Origin: JAVBQL01 sp031549085
Lineage (GTDB): Bacteria > Spirochaetota > GWE2-31-10 > MWDO01
Direction of reading: 5' to 3'
NCBI GenBank assembly: GCA_031549085.1
Contig: JAVBQL010000015.1
Span: 1 to 58,521, forward strand
DNA length: 58,521 nt
Part shown: positions 33,863 to 43,030 of the stretch, piece by piece
Numbering within the stretch: the first letter of the stretch is position 1
How the letters are laid out: every line of letters begins with the position of its first letter
Program-made: the position numbers and the translations under genes
The notes under the pieces: model-generated
What the model saw: the letters and a program-made list of their open reading frames with translations, nothing else
Database searches by the model: none
Told to the model about the DNA's origin: nothing

Positions 33863-34945
33863 GTGAACTTTAAAGAGGAAGCTAAAAATATTGTTAGTAT
33901 CATATCACAATTCAAAAACATACTAATAGTAATTAAAGGTTCTCCAGATCCCGATGCAATAGCTTCTGCATTTGCTTTAAAAATAATTTGCGAGCATTAC
34001 AAAATACATTCAACAATTCTTGCATATAAAACTGTTTCACTTAAACAAAATAAAATATTAATTGATAAATTAAAAATTCCAATAGTCTACTGGAATGAAA
34101 GATTTAACTATATGGATTATGATTCTTATGCAATAGTAGATTTTCAAAATACAAAAATAGATAATATGCCTCCATCAATTCCTTGTATACTTCATATTGA
34201 TCATCATGAGATATGTAAACAGGAGAGAGAACCAAAATATTCAATAATAGAACCACAAAATGTATCAGCAACATCAACAATATTTGTTTTTATACTAAAA
34301 GAACTATCTATCAACATGTCATCCAATCTTTCAAAAAGATTATCAACAGCCTTGGTATATGGCATAGTAACAGATACTGATAATTTCACGCATTGTAATG
34401 ATATTGATAAAGATGCTTTTAAACTTATATCAGAGCATAGAGACAACTCTGTGTTGAAAAAAATATCAAAAATGGGTTACTCAAAACTCTTAACAAATAT
34501 CTTGAAAAAAGTACATGAATCAAAAACTGTATATAAAAACTGTTTGATAACAGGTATAGGATATATAAAACATTATAATAGAGACATTATTGCAATTATA
34601 GCTGACGGACTAATACAAGATAATACTTTTGATCTTGTTATTGTATTTGCTATAATAGAAGAGAATTATAAAAATCTAACGCTGGATGCCTCCCTCCGAA
34701 CTAAACATAAAGATTTTGATTTAAATGGATTTATTAAAGAGATGGCTCAAGATGGTGGCGGAAGACGTTACAAAGGAGCATATCAGCTTAATCTAAGCTA
34801 TTTTGATGAGAACAACAAAGAAACTCTTTGGAAATATATCTATGACACAACACTAAATAGATTAATGAAAAAGATAGATAATAAAGCTATATTTTTTCAA
34901 ACTACAGGGTTTTTTAATAATTTCAAATCCTTGTTCCAAAAATAA
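33863..34945 (+). CDS. DHH-family phosphoesterase (NrnA-like)
   Basis: The 360-residue protein has DHH motifs in order: 'SPDPDAIASA' (I), 'AIVDFQN' (II), 'LHIDHHE' (III) and 'YGIVTDTDNF' (IV), then a DHHA1 domain. The family includes nanoRNases and cyclic dinucleotide phosphodiesterases. In DHHA1 the usual GGGH substrate loop is 'DGGGRRYKGA', with Arg instead of His. The start codon is GTG (33863), six bases after AAGGGAG. A bidirectional terminator follows. Confidence 0.85.
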   Translation: MNFKEEAKNIVSIISQFKNILIVIKGSPDPDAIASAFALKIICEHYKIHSTILAYKTVSLKQNKILIDKLKIPIVYWNERFNYMDYDSYAIVDFQNTKIDNMPPSIPCILHIDHHEICKQEREPKYSIIEPQNVSATSTIFVFILKELSINMSSNLSKRLSTALVYGIVTDTDNFTHCNDIDKDAFKLISEHRDNSVLKKISKMGYSKLLTNILKKVHESKTVYKNCLITGIGYIKHYNRDIIAIIADGLIQDNTFDLVIVFAIIEENYKNLTLDASLRTKHKDFDLNGFIKEMAQDGGGRRYKGAYQLNLSYFDENNKETLWKYIYDTTLNRLMKKIDNKAIFFQTTGFFNNFKSLFQK

Positions 34946-34987
34946 CCTAACCAATATATTTTTAGAACAATCATTCTTCATATAAAA

Positions 34988-35025
34988 AAACTGCCCTCTT
35001 CTTATCAAAGAATTAGGCAGTTTTT
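34988..35025. terminator. Bidirectional terminator between DHH gene and P83/100 gene
   Basis: AAACTGCC (34988-34995) pairs with GGCAGTTT (35016-35023), with an inner TTCTT/AAGAA pair; A-run on the left and TTTTT on the right. It ends both convergent genes. Confidence 0.88.
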
Positions 35026-35042
35026 ATCAATTATATCAAAAA

Positions 35043-36821
35043 TTAAAACGCAAGTTTTTGTTTAAGTTTCAAGTCAGCTTTGTTTAAAACCATAACTTCC
35101 TTATTAGCATTATTTATGTATATAAGATCATCATATATACTTAAGAAAGTATTGCTATCAACCATATCTGAAGATTTTGCTACAAGCTCAAGTTTTGTAT
35201 TAAACTTGCCAAGATAAAATGCTGTATCACTCTCTTTTATAACAGCATATATAAAGTCCTCTTTTATCTCAACAAAACTTCTCCAGAATATATTCTCTTT
35301 AGATTTTGAAACCTGGTTCAAATTAGTTCTGTCCAATAGACAAAGATTATGAGCTGCGTTATGAGAACCAGTATGAGTTATTACAACAACACCATCTTTT
35401 GAAACATCATACTTGTTTCCACATATATTATTAACAGCAGATTTTGTATCAACAGCACCAGTCTTTGCATTTATAATATACATATCATTATTGTAGTGTC
35501 CACCCTCCATATAATCTCTAACTTTTATATAGTAGAGTTTATCAGCAAATATACTCTTATCAAGAGTCTTGTCTCTTAGATCACTCTCTCTCTGGTCAAG
35601 AGCTTTCTCTTTCTCCTCAGCTGCTTTTTGCTGCTCTGCCAAAGCCTTCTCTTTTGCTGCAAGTTCAGCAGCTTTTTTATCTGCTTCAGATTTATCTGCA
35701 GCTTTCTTCTCTTCAGCCGCCTTATCCTCAGCTGCTTTTTGCTCTGCTAGTTTCTTTTCATCCTCAGCAATTCCAGCCTTATCATCTGCTATCTCTGTCT
35801 TTTTTTCATCTATTTTCTGTTCTTGTGCTTCAACCTCTTTTTTCTTCTCTTCTAACTTCTTTTCATCTTCTTTCAGCTTTGCTTCATCTTGCTTTGCTTT
35901 CTCTTGCAGCCTCTTTAGTTCAGCCTCTTTTTCTGCTGCAGCTTTTTTGTCTGCCTCAGTTTTTGCTGCAGCTTTTTGTGCTGCAATTTCTGCCTCTCTC
36001 TTTGCCATGTCGGCTTTCTCTTTTGCCAAAGCTGCCTCTGCCTGTTTTGCCTTATCCTCTGCGGCCTTTATATCCTCTTTGTTTTTATCAACAACTGCTT
36101 TCTGCTCTGCAACCTCTCCCTCTTTAATAGCAACCATATCTTTTCTTACTTCAAGCTCCATTCCCTCTTCTTTTCTCATCTCATCAACTATATCTTTATT
36201 AGACAACTCACTTGTGCCAAGAGATCCTAAAGTCTTCTCTTTTGCTGCTGATGTCAGTGGAATAACAATTTTTGTATTTCCTGGCCAATCAGCATAGTTG
36301 CTTGACATACCAACATTGGTATTGTTTACATAATTAGCAATTTTTGAGACATATTTACTTTTAAAGAAATCTAAATTTTTATAGTAGATAACATTATAGT
36401 AGGTAATAAATGTAGCCAATGCTTGTGCATTTATTCTGCTGTATTCAAATCTTTGTTCTAGAAAACCAGATATAATTAGACGAAGGTTTCTAATATGATC
36501 AACCTCAGCTCCCCTATCTATCGATATTATTGCAGCATCATACTTATCCATTTCACTTTCGTCTACAACAATTATGATAGAATATTTGTTGGCATAAGAA
36601 AATGCACTTCCATCATCTTTTGCATTTCTAGCCAAGTCTATACCAATACTTCTTATCTGCTCAACAGTCTCTATTCTTGTGTGTTGACCAGTATAGTTAT
36701 TAAACCTTATATTGGCTCCCTCTCCCTCTGTGGATTTAATCTCTGCCTCACCTATCTCAAGAGCAAAAACATTTGCCAAAACAAACATTAAAAAAAGAGA
36801 AACTACAATATTCTTTCTCAT
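35043..36821 (-). CDS. P83/100-family envelope protein
   Basis: The 592-residue protein has a signal peptide (1-20, 'FVLANVFA'), an N-domain (about 20-215), a long Ala/Lys/Glu coiled coil (about 230-405, heptads such as 'AAEKEAELKRLQEKAKQDEAKLKEDEKK'), and a C-terminal domain with 'DGVVVITHTGSHNAAHNLCLLDRTNL' that looks propeller-like (about 420-592). This fits the P83/100 antigen family known from Borrelia and other spirochaetes, a protoplasmic-cylinder-associated protein of unclear function. It is the best taxonomic marker here. A strong promoter lies upstream. Confidence 0.8.
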   Translation of the reverse strand: MRKNIVVSLFLMFVLANVFALEIGEAEIKSTEGEGANIRFNNYTGQHTRIETVEQIRSIGIDLARNAKDDGSAFSYANKYSIIIVVDESEMDKYDAAIISIDRGAEVDHIRNLRLIISGFLEQRFEYSRINAQALATFITYYNVIYYKNLDFFKSKYVSKIANYVNNTNVGMSSNYADWPGNTKIVIPLTSAAKEKTLGSLGTSELSNKDIVDEMRKEEGMELEVRKDMVAIKEGEVAEQKAVVDKNKEDIKAAEDKAKQAEAALAKEKADMAKREAEIAAQKAAAKTEADKKAAAEKEAELKRLQEKAKQDEAKLKEDEKKLEEKKKEVEAQEQKIDEKKTEIADDKAGIAEDEKKLAEQKAAEDKAAEEKKAADKSEADKKAAELAAKEKALAEQQKAAEEKEKALDQRESDLRDKTLDKSIFADKLYYIKVRDYMEGGHYNNDMYIINAKTGAVDTKSAVNNICGNKYDVSKDGVVVITHTGSHNAAHNLCLLDRTNLNQVSKSKENIFWRSFVEIKEDFIYAVIKESDTAFYLGKFNTKLELVAKSSDMVDSNTFLSIYDDLIYINNANKEVMVLNKADLKLKQKLAF

Positions 36822-36867
36822 ATTATACCTACCTTCTACTAAAATAGATTATTACTGAATTGTATAC

Positions 36868-36896
36868 ATTATACAATTATATCGACCTTTTTTCAA
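36868..36896 (-). promoter_or_regulatory. Promoter of the P83/100 gene
   Basis: On the minus strand TTGAAA (36891-36896) and a consensus TATAAT (36868-36873) are 17 bp apart, about 45 bases before the ATG. Confidence 0.8.
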
Positions 36897-37064
36897 TATA
36901 GTTTTAAAATTAAAGCTATATTTTTGAGATCTATCAAAGATATTTTTACTTTTTTAAATATATTTATCTAAATTAAAGGTATATGATCTAAAAAATGAAA
37001 ACAAGTGAAAAATTAAATAAATTTTAGTCAAATTTTATTAGTAAAAGTTTTTCTTAATAAATGA

Positions 37065-38939
37065 CTATTCACAATATAGGGTAATAGTATCTCCATTATC
37101 TATATTTTCACCTCTAGAGGGAGTCTGTTTTTTAATAGTACCACTTCCAACAACTTCTATTTTCAAATCAACTTTAGATAAAATTGATACTGCATCTCCA
37201 ACTGATAGTGAAATAAAATTTGGCATCTTGCTTGGAAGAGATTCTAATCTATTTTGAACAGTGACAGGTTCAAGGTTATTTAAATTCACATCAACTTTTA
37301 CCTTTGAATCTATCTCAATATATCCGGTCATCTTTGATATAAAATTATCTAACAACTTTGCACCTATTATGCCACCCCATCTTACACGCCCTTCTGGGGT
37401 GTGTTCCACGTTATGAAATACAACATATGCTATATATCTAGGTTTTTCCGCTGGAAATATTGTAAGAAGAGATGAGGTTACAACATTATCTGAATATTTT
37501 TTTGTTTTGACATCAAATATCTCTGCTGTCCCAGACTTAGCAGCAAAACTCAAACCATCTATCTTTAAAAATCTAGCAGTTCCGCCTATCTCATCAGTTG
37601 CGGCTCTCATTCCCTCTATTATTTGTGGAGCAATGCCCTCTTTAAGAACCCTTCTAACCTCTCTTCTTCTAAAAGATTGAATAATTTTATTATTATCATC
37701 ATAGATATCTTTAACAAGATTTAAATTTAAAAGAACACCATCATTAACAAAAACAGTTGAGGCTGCAACCATCTGCATGGCATTAACACCAATCTCCTGC
37801 CCTATCGGGATTGCAAGCATAGATCTTTTTGACCAATTTCCAATATCTCGGAGAACACCTCTCTGTTCACCAGGTAGCATAACTCCTGTTGATTCTCCAA
37901 AGCCAAAGAGTTTTAGATAATTATAAAAATCTCTCCTATCAATCTTATTTGTAGCCTTTAAGGTCCCAACATTACATGAGTATTTGAAGATACCTGCCAT
38001 ATTTATTAGACCATGTTTAGTATGTGTAGAGTCTCTAATTGTTATTCCATCTTGTGTATATGTTCCTTCACACAGAAAATGTTCATCTTTTGTAATTAGA
38101 CCACTATCTAAAAGAGGTGATATACTAAATATTTTAAACGCAGAGCCCGGCTCATATTGATTGAATATTGCAATGTTTCTAAATTTCTGTTGATCATATT
38201 TGGAAAAATTATTAGGGTCAAAATCAGGGTAGTTTGCAACAGCAATTAGTTCTCCTGTTTTGCCATCAGCTAAAATTAGTGTCCCTGACTCTGCCTTCTC
38301 ACTTAAGACCCCATTTCTGATCGAGTCTTCAGCAAACATTTGAATATTACTATCTATTGTTAGAGATAGATTATAGCCTGACAGTTTATTGCTAGGGGAG
38401 GCTTCTGTAAGGTTTTTTGGAGAGAGGTAATCATCGAAGCTCTTTTCAAGTCCCTCCACCCCCTCATTATCAATATTACAGAATCCAAGTATATGAGACA
38501 AAAGCTTACTATTTGGATAGAATCTCTTATATTCTTTTCTAAAATAGATCCCTTTTATATCCAAATCTTTTAGGTTTTCAGAGAGTTCTCTCTTGATATG
38601 TCTATCTACCCAGACAAAATGTTTGTTTTGAGTAAGTTTATTAAAGAGATCTTTTTCAGGAATAAGAAGTGTTGTTGATATTATTTTTGCAATTTGAGCT
38701 TTATCTTTAATTTCTTTTGGGTTGGCATAGCATGAATCAAGCTCTGCACTAATTGCTAATATCCGATGGTTTCTATCGTAAATTTTTCCACGTTTTACCA
38801 CATCGTTCGTAGTCCCTGAAATTATAAAGTCATTAGGATTTGCCCTAGATAGATAGATAATACGAACTATCATTAGAGTGCTTATTAAAAAGACAAGTAT
38901 AACTATTATAATAATTCTCTTTGCTATGTTTTCATTCAT
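37065..38939 (-). CDS. ftsI: Penicillin-binding protein 2/FtsI with PASTA domain
   Basis: The 624-residue protein has one N-terminal membrane helix (about 9-28), a dimerisation region, and a transpeptidase domain with 'GSAFKIF' (SxxK), 'YSCNVG' (SxN) and 'AAKSGTAE' (KTG-type). A single PASTA domain follows at the end ('MPNFISLSVGDAVSILSKVDLKIEVVGSGTIKKQ'). It makes septal peptidoglycan cross-links. The next gene upstream is murE, 31 bases away, as in division and cell-wall clusters. Only one PASTA is present. Confidence 0.92.
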   Translation of the reverse strand: MNENIAKRIIIIVILVFLISTLMIVRIIYLSRANPNDFIISGTTNDVVKRGKIYDRNHRILAISAELDSCYANPKEIKDKAQIAKIISTTLLIPEKDLFNKLTQNKHFVWVDRHIKRELSENLKDLDIKGIYFRKEYKRFYPNSKLLSHILGFCNIDNEGVEGLEKSFDDYLSPKNLTEASPSNKLSGYNLSLTIDSNIQMFAEDSIRNGVLSEKAESGTLILADGKTGELIAVANYPDFDPNNFSKYDQQKFRNIAIFNQYEPGSAFKIFSISPLLDSGLITKDEHFLCEGTYTQDGITIRDSTHTKHGLINMAGIFKYSCNVGTLKATNKIDRRDFYNYLKLFGFGESTGVMLPGEQRGVLRDIGNWSKRSMLAIPIGQEIGVNAMQMVAASTVFVNDGVLLNLNLVKDIYDDNNKIIQSFRRREVRRVLKEGIAPQIIEGMRAATDEIGGTARFLKIDGLSFAAKSGTAEIFDVKTKKYSDNVVTSSLLTIFPAEKPRYIAYVVFHNVEHTPEGRVRWGGIIGAKLLDNFISKMTGYIEIDSKVKVDVNLNNLEPVTVQNRLESLPSKMPNFISLSVGDAVSILSKVDLKIEVVGSGTIKKQTPSRGENIDNGDTITLYCE

Positions 38940-38970
38940 AAGATATGTATACTCTCTAAAAATTTAGCGG

Positions 38971-40470
38971 TTAATCTATCTTTAATTCTTTTATCAGAGA
39001 AAGAATGGTCTCTCTATCATTATATTCTATCTTCTTATTATCTATTATCTGATATTTTTGATGTCCCATACCTGTTACAACAACAACATCACCCTCTTTG
39101 GCCATATTTAAGGCCTCTCTTATGGCCTTTGTTCTGTTTGGGACAATAGAATATCTATCTTTCTTGTCCTCTTTTATGCCACTTACAATCATATTAATAA
39201 TTGATAAGGGATCCTCACTATATGTGTCGTCATTGGTAATAAATGTATATGTAGCCTCACTTGTAGAGATATCTCCCATTATTGGACGCTTCTCCTGATC
39301 TCTGTCCCCACCACAGCCAAAAACAGAGATAATACTATTTTTAGTTATCTTTTTGGCTTCCATTAATATTTTTTGCAGTGAATCTGGGTTGTGAGCGTAG
39401 TCGACTATAACCATAAATGGTTTTTCAATAACAATATCAAATCTACCCTCAACACCTGTTAAATTCTTTAATGAATCATTCATAACGTTTGGATCTACTC
39501 CAAGCAACATTGCAGTAACATATGAGATTACAATATTAAGAATATTAAACTCTCCACGAATTTTAGTAGAAAAATTATACTCTCTATTGTTATATGAGAA
39601 GGTAACATCAAGCCCACTAAATGAGGAAAATTCTTTTAATATTCTAACTTCACAATCATCACCATATCCAACACCTATCTTTTTAACAGATTGATTTAGT
39701 ATATTTGCTATCTCAACACCCTTTTTATCAACTATATTTATAACAGCATACTTATCATTTTTAGGAGAACTATTGAGCATTCTAAAAAAATCAAGCTTTG
39801 CTTCAAAATAGTTCTCCATAGAACCATATAAATCAAGGTGATCTTGACTGAAGCTTGTGAAAATTCCTATATCAAACTCTACATCAACAACCCTTTTCAA
39901 GGTTACTGCGTGGCTGCTTATCTCAACAACAGCATGTGTAGAGCCCTTATCAAGTGATGTTTTCAAATCTCTCTCAAGCTCATTAGCCTCCATTGTTGTT
40001 CTAACAGCTTCAATCTCTTCGTCATCTATTATGTTCCTTATCGTAGAGAATAGAGATGTTTTATATCTATTTTTTAGAAAAGTATATATTAGGGTACTGA
40101 TAGTAGTTTTCCCTTTTGTTCCAGTGATACCTATCAACTTCAATTTTTTAAATGGATACTCATATATAAAATTAGAAATTTTACCAAAAGCCTCTCTTGA
40201 ATCATTAACTTTTATAATAGATGAGCCAGTTGTGATACTACTATCAATATCATTAATATCTTCTACTATAAAGTTTCTGCATCCATTGTCATATGCACTG
40301 CTTAAAAAACGGTGACCATCTGTTTGGAAACCCTTTATCGCAGTAAATATAAAGTTGCTTTTCGCCTCTTTTGATGAGAGAGTTATATTATCAAAAAAAC
40401 TTTTGGAATTTAGTGAGAATAATTTATAATCTAAAATGTTAGCTTTCTTAACAAGCTCTTCTAAATTCAT
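38971..40470 (-). CDS. murE: UDP-MurNAc-tripeptide synthetase MurE
   Basis: The 499-residue Mur ligase has 'GITGTKGKTT' (ATP site), 'EISSHAV', 'FTSFSQDHLDLYGSMENYFEAKLDFF', and 'VDYAHNPDSL'. MurE adds the third residue of the peptidoglycan stem. The specificity loop, DNPR in diaminopimelate enzymes, reads 'NDDTYSEDP' here, so Pro and Arg are gone. That argues against meso-diaminopimelate and would fit ornithine, lysine or another residue. It lies between nrdD and ftsI. Confidence 0.93.
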   Translation of the reverse strand: MNLEELVKKANILDYKLFSLNSKSFFDNITLSSKEAKSNFIFTAIKGFQTDGHRFLSSAYDNGCRNFIVEDINDIDSSITTGSSIIKVNDSREAFGKISNFIYEYPFKKLKLIGITGTKGKTTISTLIYTFLKNRYKTSLFSTIRNIIDDEEIEAVRTTMEANELERDLKTSLDKGSTHAVVEISSHAVTLKRVVDVEFDIGIFTSFSQDHLDLYGSMENYFEAKLDFFRMLNSSPKNDKYAVINIVDKKGVEIANILNQSVKKIGVGYGDDCEVRILKEFSSFSGLDVTFSYNNREYNFSTKIRGEFNILNIVISYVTAMLLGVDPNVMNDSLKNLTGVEGRFDIVIEKPFMVIVDYAHNPDSLQKILMEAKKITKNSIISVFGCGGDRDQEKRPIMGDISTSEATYTFITNDDTYSEDPLSIINMIVSGIKEDKKDRYSIVPNRTKAIREALNMAKEGDVVVVTGMGHQKYQIIDNKKIEYNDRETILSLIKELKID

Positions 40471-40503
40471 ACCTTTAAATTCTGCCTGTAATATAATTTA
40501 TAG

Positions 40504-42621
40504 CTACTTGTCAGCATCTATCATTCTCTCTTTCTCAATCTTAAGTTTTTCTATCTCCTCTTTAATCTTGCCTCGCTCAATATCAGCACATTTTCCGCAT
40601 GTGAATTGCTCTCCTGCCAGATATCCATGCACCGAACAGATTGAAAACGTTGGAGAGATAGTAAAATATGGAAGTTTATAATTATAGGCAATGGTCTTCA
40701 CCAACTTTAGGCAAGCTTTCCAATCAGTAATAGCCTCTCCTAAATATGTGTGGAAAACTGTGCCACCCGTATATCTTTTTTGAAGCTCATCTTGCATATC
40801 AAGAGCCTCAAAAACATCTTCAGTAAATCCAACAGGAAGCTGAGTGGAGTTTGTATAGTATGGCTCATCTTCACCACTTGCGATTATATCAGGATATCTC
40901 TTTTTATCATGCTTTGCAAGTCTATAACTTGTAGACTCAGCAGGGGTTGCCTCAAGGTTAAATAGATCCCCAGTCTCCTCTTGAAAGTCCGCAAGACGCT
41001 TTCTCATATAATCCAATATCTCTATTGCAAAATCTCTTCCTTCTCTTGTCGTAATATCTTTACCCATAAAGTTTAGGAGTGCCTCATTCATACCATTTAT
41101 TCCAATTGTAGAGAAGTGGTTGTCAAAGTGCTTTAGATATCTCTTTGTATATGGAAATAGGCCATTTTGCATAAGTCTAGAAATAACTTTTCTTTTTATA
41201 GAGAGTGAATCTTTAGCCAAAACCATTAGGTGATACAATCTCTCAAAAAACTCATCTTTTGTCTTTGATAGATAGGCTATTCTAGGTAAATTCAGTGTAA
41301 CAACTCCAACAGAACCAGTAAATTCATCAGCACCAAAGAGTCCACCACCCTTTTTCCTAAGCTCTCTTTTATCAAGCTGCAATCTACAACACATAGAGCG
41401 AACATCACTTGGATTTAGATCACTATTTATAAAATTTTGGAAATATGGTGTTCCATATTTTGCTGTTATAGAGAAGAGAAGTTTTGCATTTTCAGAATCC
41501 CAGTCGAAATCTTTGGTAATATTGTATGTTGGAATTGGATATTGAAAGCCACGTCCATTTGCATCTCCATCAAGCATAAGCTCAAGGAAAGCCTTATTTA
41601 CCATATCCATCTCTTTTTGGTAATCCCCATATGTAGTGTCAAGTTCCTTACCACCAACAATAGCCTTTTTATCACGGAGATCTTCCGGCACCACCCAGTC
41701 AAGTGTAATGTTAGTAAATGGGGCCTGACTTCCCCAACGAGATGGAATATTAACACCGAATATAAAGCTTTGAATAGCCTGCTTTACTTCAGCATATGAG
41801 AGATTGTCAGCTCTAACAAATGGAGCAAGATATGTATCAAAGCTAGAGAATGCTTGGGCTCCTGCCCACTCATTCTGCATAATTCCAAGGAAGTTTACTA
41901 TTTGGAACATTAACGTGTACATATGTTTCGCAGGTTTAGAGCTAATTTTACCTTTTACACCACCTAGCCCCTCCTCTATAAGTTGCCTCAATGACCAGCC
42001 TGCGCAGTAGCCACTAAACATACTTAAGTCATGTATATGAAAATCTGCATTTTGATGAGCCTCTGCAATATCTGGCGGATAGATATTTTTTAACCAATAA
42101 TTTGCTGTAATAGAGCCTGAATTGTGAAGAATAAGTCCACCCAAAGAAAAGTTAACATTAGAATTTTCATTAACTCTCCAATCCGACTGCATCAGATAGC
42201 CCTCCATTATATCATTTATAGAGAGCATCATATTTTTTGCATCTCTTACAGAGTGGCGCTTCGCTCTATAAATAATATATTTTTTTGCCATCTCATATTC
42301 GCCCTCTTCCATTAGGACATTCTCTACAAGATCTTGGATCTCTTCTATCGCTGGAGCAGAGTTTGAGTGGCGTGATGACATAAAGGCTTTAAGTTTATCC
42401 TCTACCTTATCTGTAAGCTTTGTGATAAGAGCATTATCATTATCTTTTTCAACCTCTTTGGCAGCCTTTCTTATAGCATCATAAATTCTATCCTTATCAT
42501 AGAATTCAAGTTGTCCATCTCTCTTGATTACATGCTTAATTACTCTTCTCTCTTCAGGATTGGTCTTATCAAAATCAATACCCAAAAAGTCTCTTCGCCA
42601 AATAGAATTATTATCAATCAT
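40504..42621 (-). CDS. nrdD: Class III (anaerobic) ribonucleoside-triphosphate reductase lacking a glycyl-radical motif
   Basis: The 705-residue protein has an N-terminal ATP-cone (about 25-120, 'VIKRDGQLEFYDKDRIYDAIRKA'), the catalytic barrel with 'MFSGYCAGWSLRQLIEEG', 'SMCCRLQLD', 'FGADEFTGSVGVVTLNLPRI', and a C-terminal zinc-site region with 'FSICSVHGYLAGEQFTCGKC'. NrdD makes dNTPs under anoxia using a glycyl radical. The usual C-terminal radical loop (R-V-x-G-Y) that follows the Cys motif is absent: after 'CGKCADIERG' the protein ends in a short Lys/Glu-rich helix and a stop. Downstream frames do not restore it. No NrdG activase is in the window. Promoter with TTGACA at 42697-42702. Confidence 0.9.
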   Translation of the reverse strand: MIDNNSIWRRDFLGIDFDKTNPEERRVIKHVIKRDGQLEFYDKDRIYDAIRKAAKEVEKDNDNALITKLTDKVEDKLKAFMSSRHSNSAPAIEEIQDLVENVLMEEGEYEMAKKYIIYRAKRHSVRDAKNMMLSINDIMEGYLMQSDWRVNENSNVNFSLGGLILHNSGSITANYWLKNIYPPDIAEAHQNADFHIHDLSMFSGYCAGWSLRQLIEEGLGGVKGKISSKPAKHMYTLMFQIVNFLGIMQNEWAGAQAFSSFDTYLAPFVRADNLSYAEVKQAIQSFIFGVNIPSRWGSQAPFTNITLDWVVPEDLRDKKAIVGGKELDTTYGDYQKEMDMVNKAFLELMLDGDANGRGFQYPIPTYNITKDFDWDSENAKLLFSITAKYGTPYFQNFINSDLNPSDVRSMCCRLQLDKRELRKKGGGLFGADEFTGSVGVVTLNLPRIAYLSKTKDEFFERLYHLMVLAKDSLSIKRKVISRLMQNGLFPYTKRYLKHFDNHFSTIGINGMNEALLNFMGKDITTREGRDFAIEILDYMRKRLADFQEETGDLFNLEATPAESTSYRLAKHDKKRYPDIIASGEDEPYYTNSTQLPVGFTEDVFEALDMQDELQKRYTGGTVFHTYLGEAITDWKACLKLVKTIAYNYKLPYFTISPTFSICSVHGYLAGEQFTCGKCADIERGKIKEEIEKLKIEKERMIDADK

Positions 42622-42673
42622 GGATTATTCCCCCAATGGAATTGTAAGTAAAAGAAATTACTTATTGTTAAGA

Positions 42674-42702
42674 AGATTAATACATTTAGATTGTTTTGTC
42701 AA
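42674..42702 (-). promoter_or_regulatory. Promoter of nrdD
   Basis: On the minus strand TTGACA (42697-42702) and TAATCT (42674-42679) are 17 bp apart. A GGGGGA site lies before the ATG. I see no NrdR box pair. Confidence 0.7.
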
Positions 42703-42975
42703 AAGATAAAATGAAAAATAATTCACTTTTCAAAATAGTGTTTTGCTGAAGTTAATATCAAGATTGGTTTAGTAATTTTTGATGAAAGAATTTGATTAAT
42801 AATAAAAAATAGAGAAAAAATATTAAAATCTATTAAATAAATTTAATAAAGGAGAAAAATAGAGAATTTTTCTTTGCTATAATTATTCAAAACTAAATTT
42901 TTATATTAAAGTTTTAAGAGAAAAAAATTATTAAAATCAATATATAGAATTTATTATTTTTCATAAATATAAAAA
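42703..42975. other. AT-rich intergenic region, no gene seen
   Basis: Between the nrdD promoter and the zinc-ribbon gene's terminator the sequence is AT-rich and shows no open frame of note and no clear repeats. Confidence 0.5.
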
Positions 42976-43005
42976 AGCATCTATCTTAAAATTAAGAGAG
43001 ATGCT
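42971..43005 (-). terminator. Terminator of the dnaG-rpoD-zinc ribbon operon
   Basis: AGCATCT-A-TCTTAA and TTAAGA-G-AGATGCT (42976-43005) form a 14-position stem with one mismatch; on the minus strand it is followed by six T. Confidence 0.88.
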
Positions 43006-43030
43006 AAAAAATCAATATAAAATATAGAAT

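Noticed and set aside
35569..36297. A long Ser/Phe/Ala-rich open frame opposite the P83/100 gene
   Set aside because: It is the antisense shadow of the Lys/Glu/Ala coiled coil; the composition follows from the codons of the real gene.
40750..42315. Several plus-strand open frames opposite nrdD
   Set aside because: They are antisense shadows with no ribosome-binding sites and no recognisable domains.
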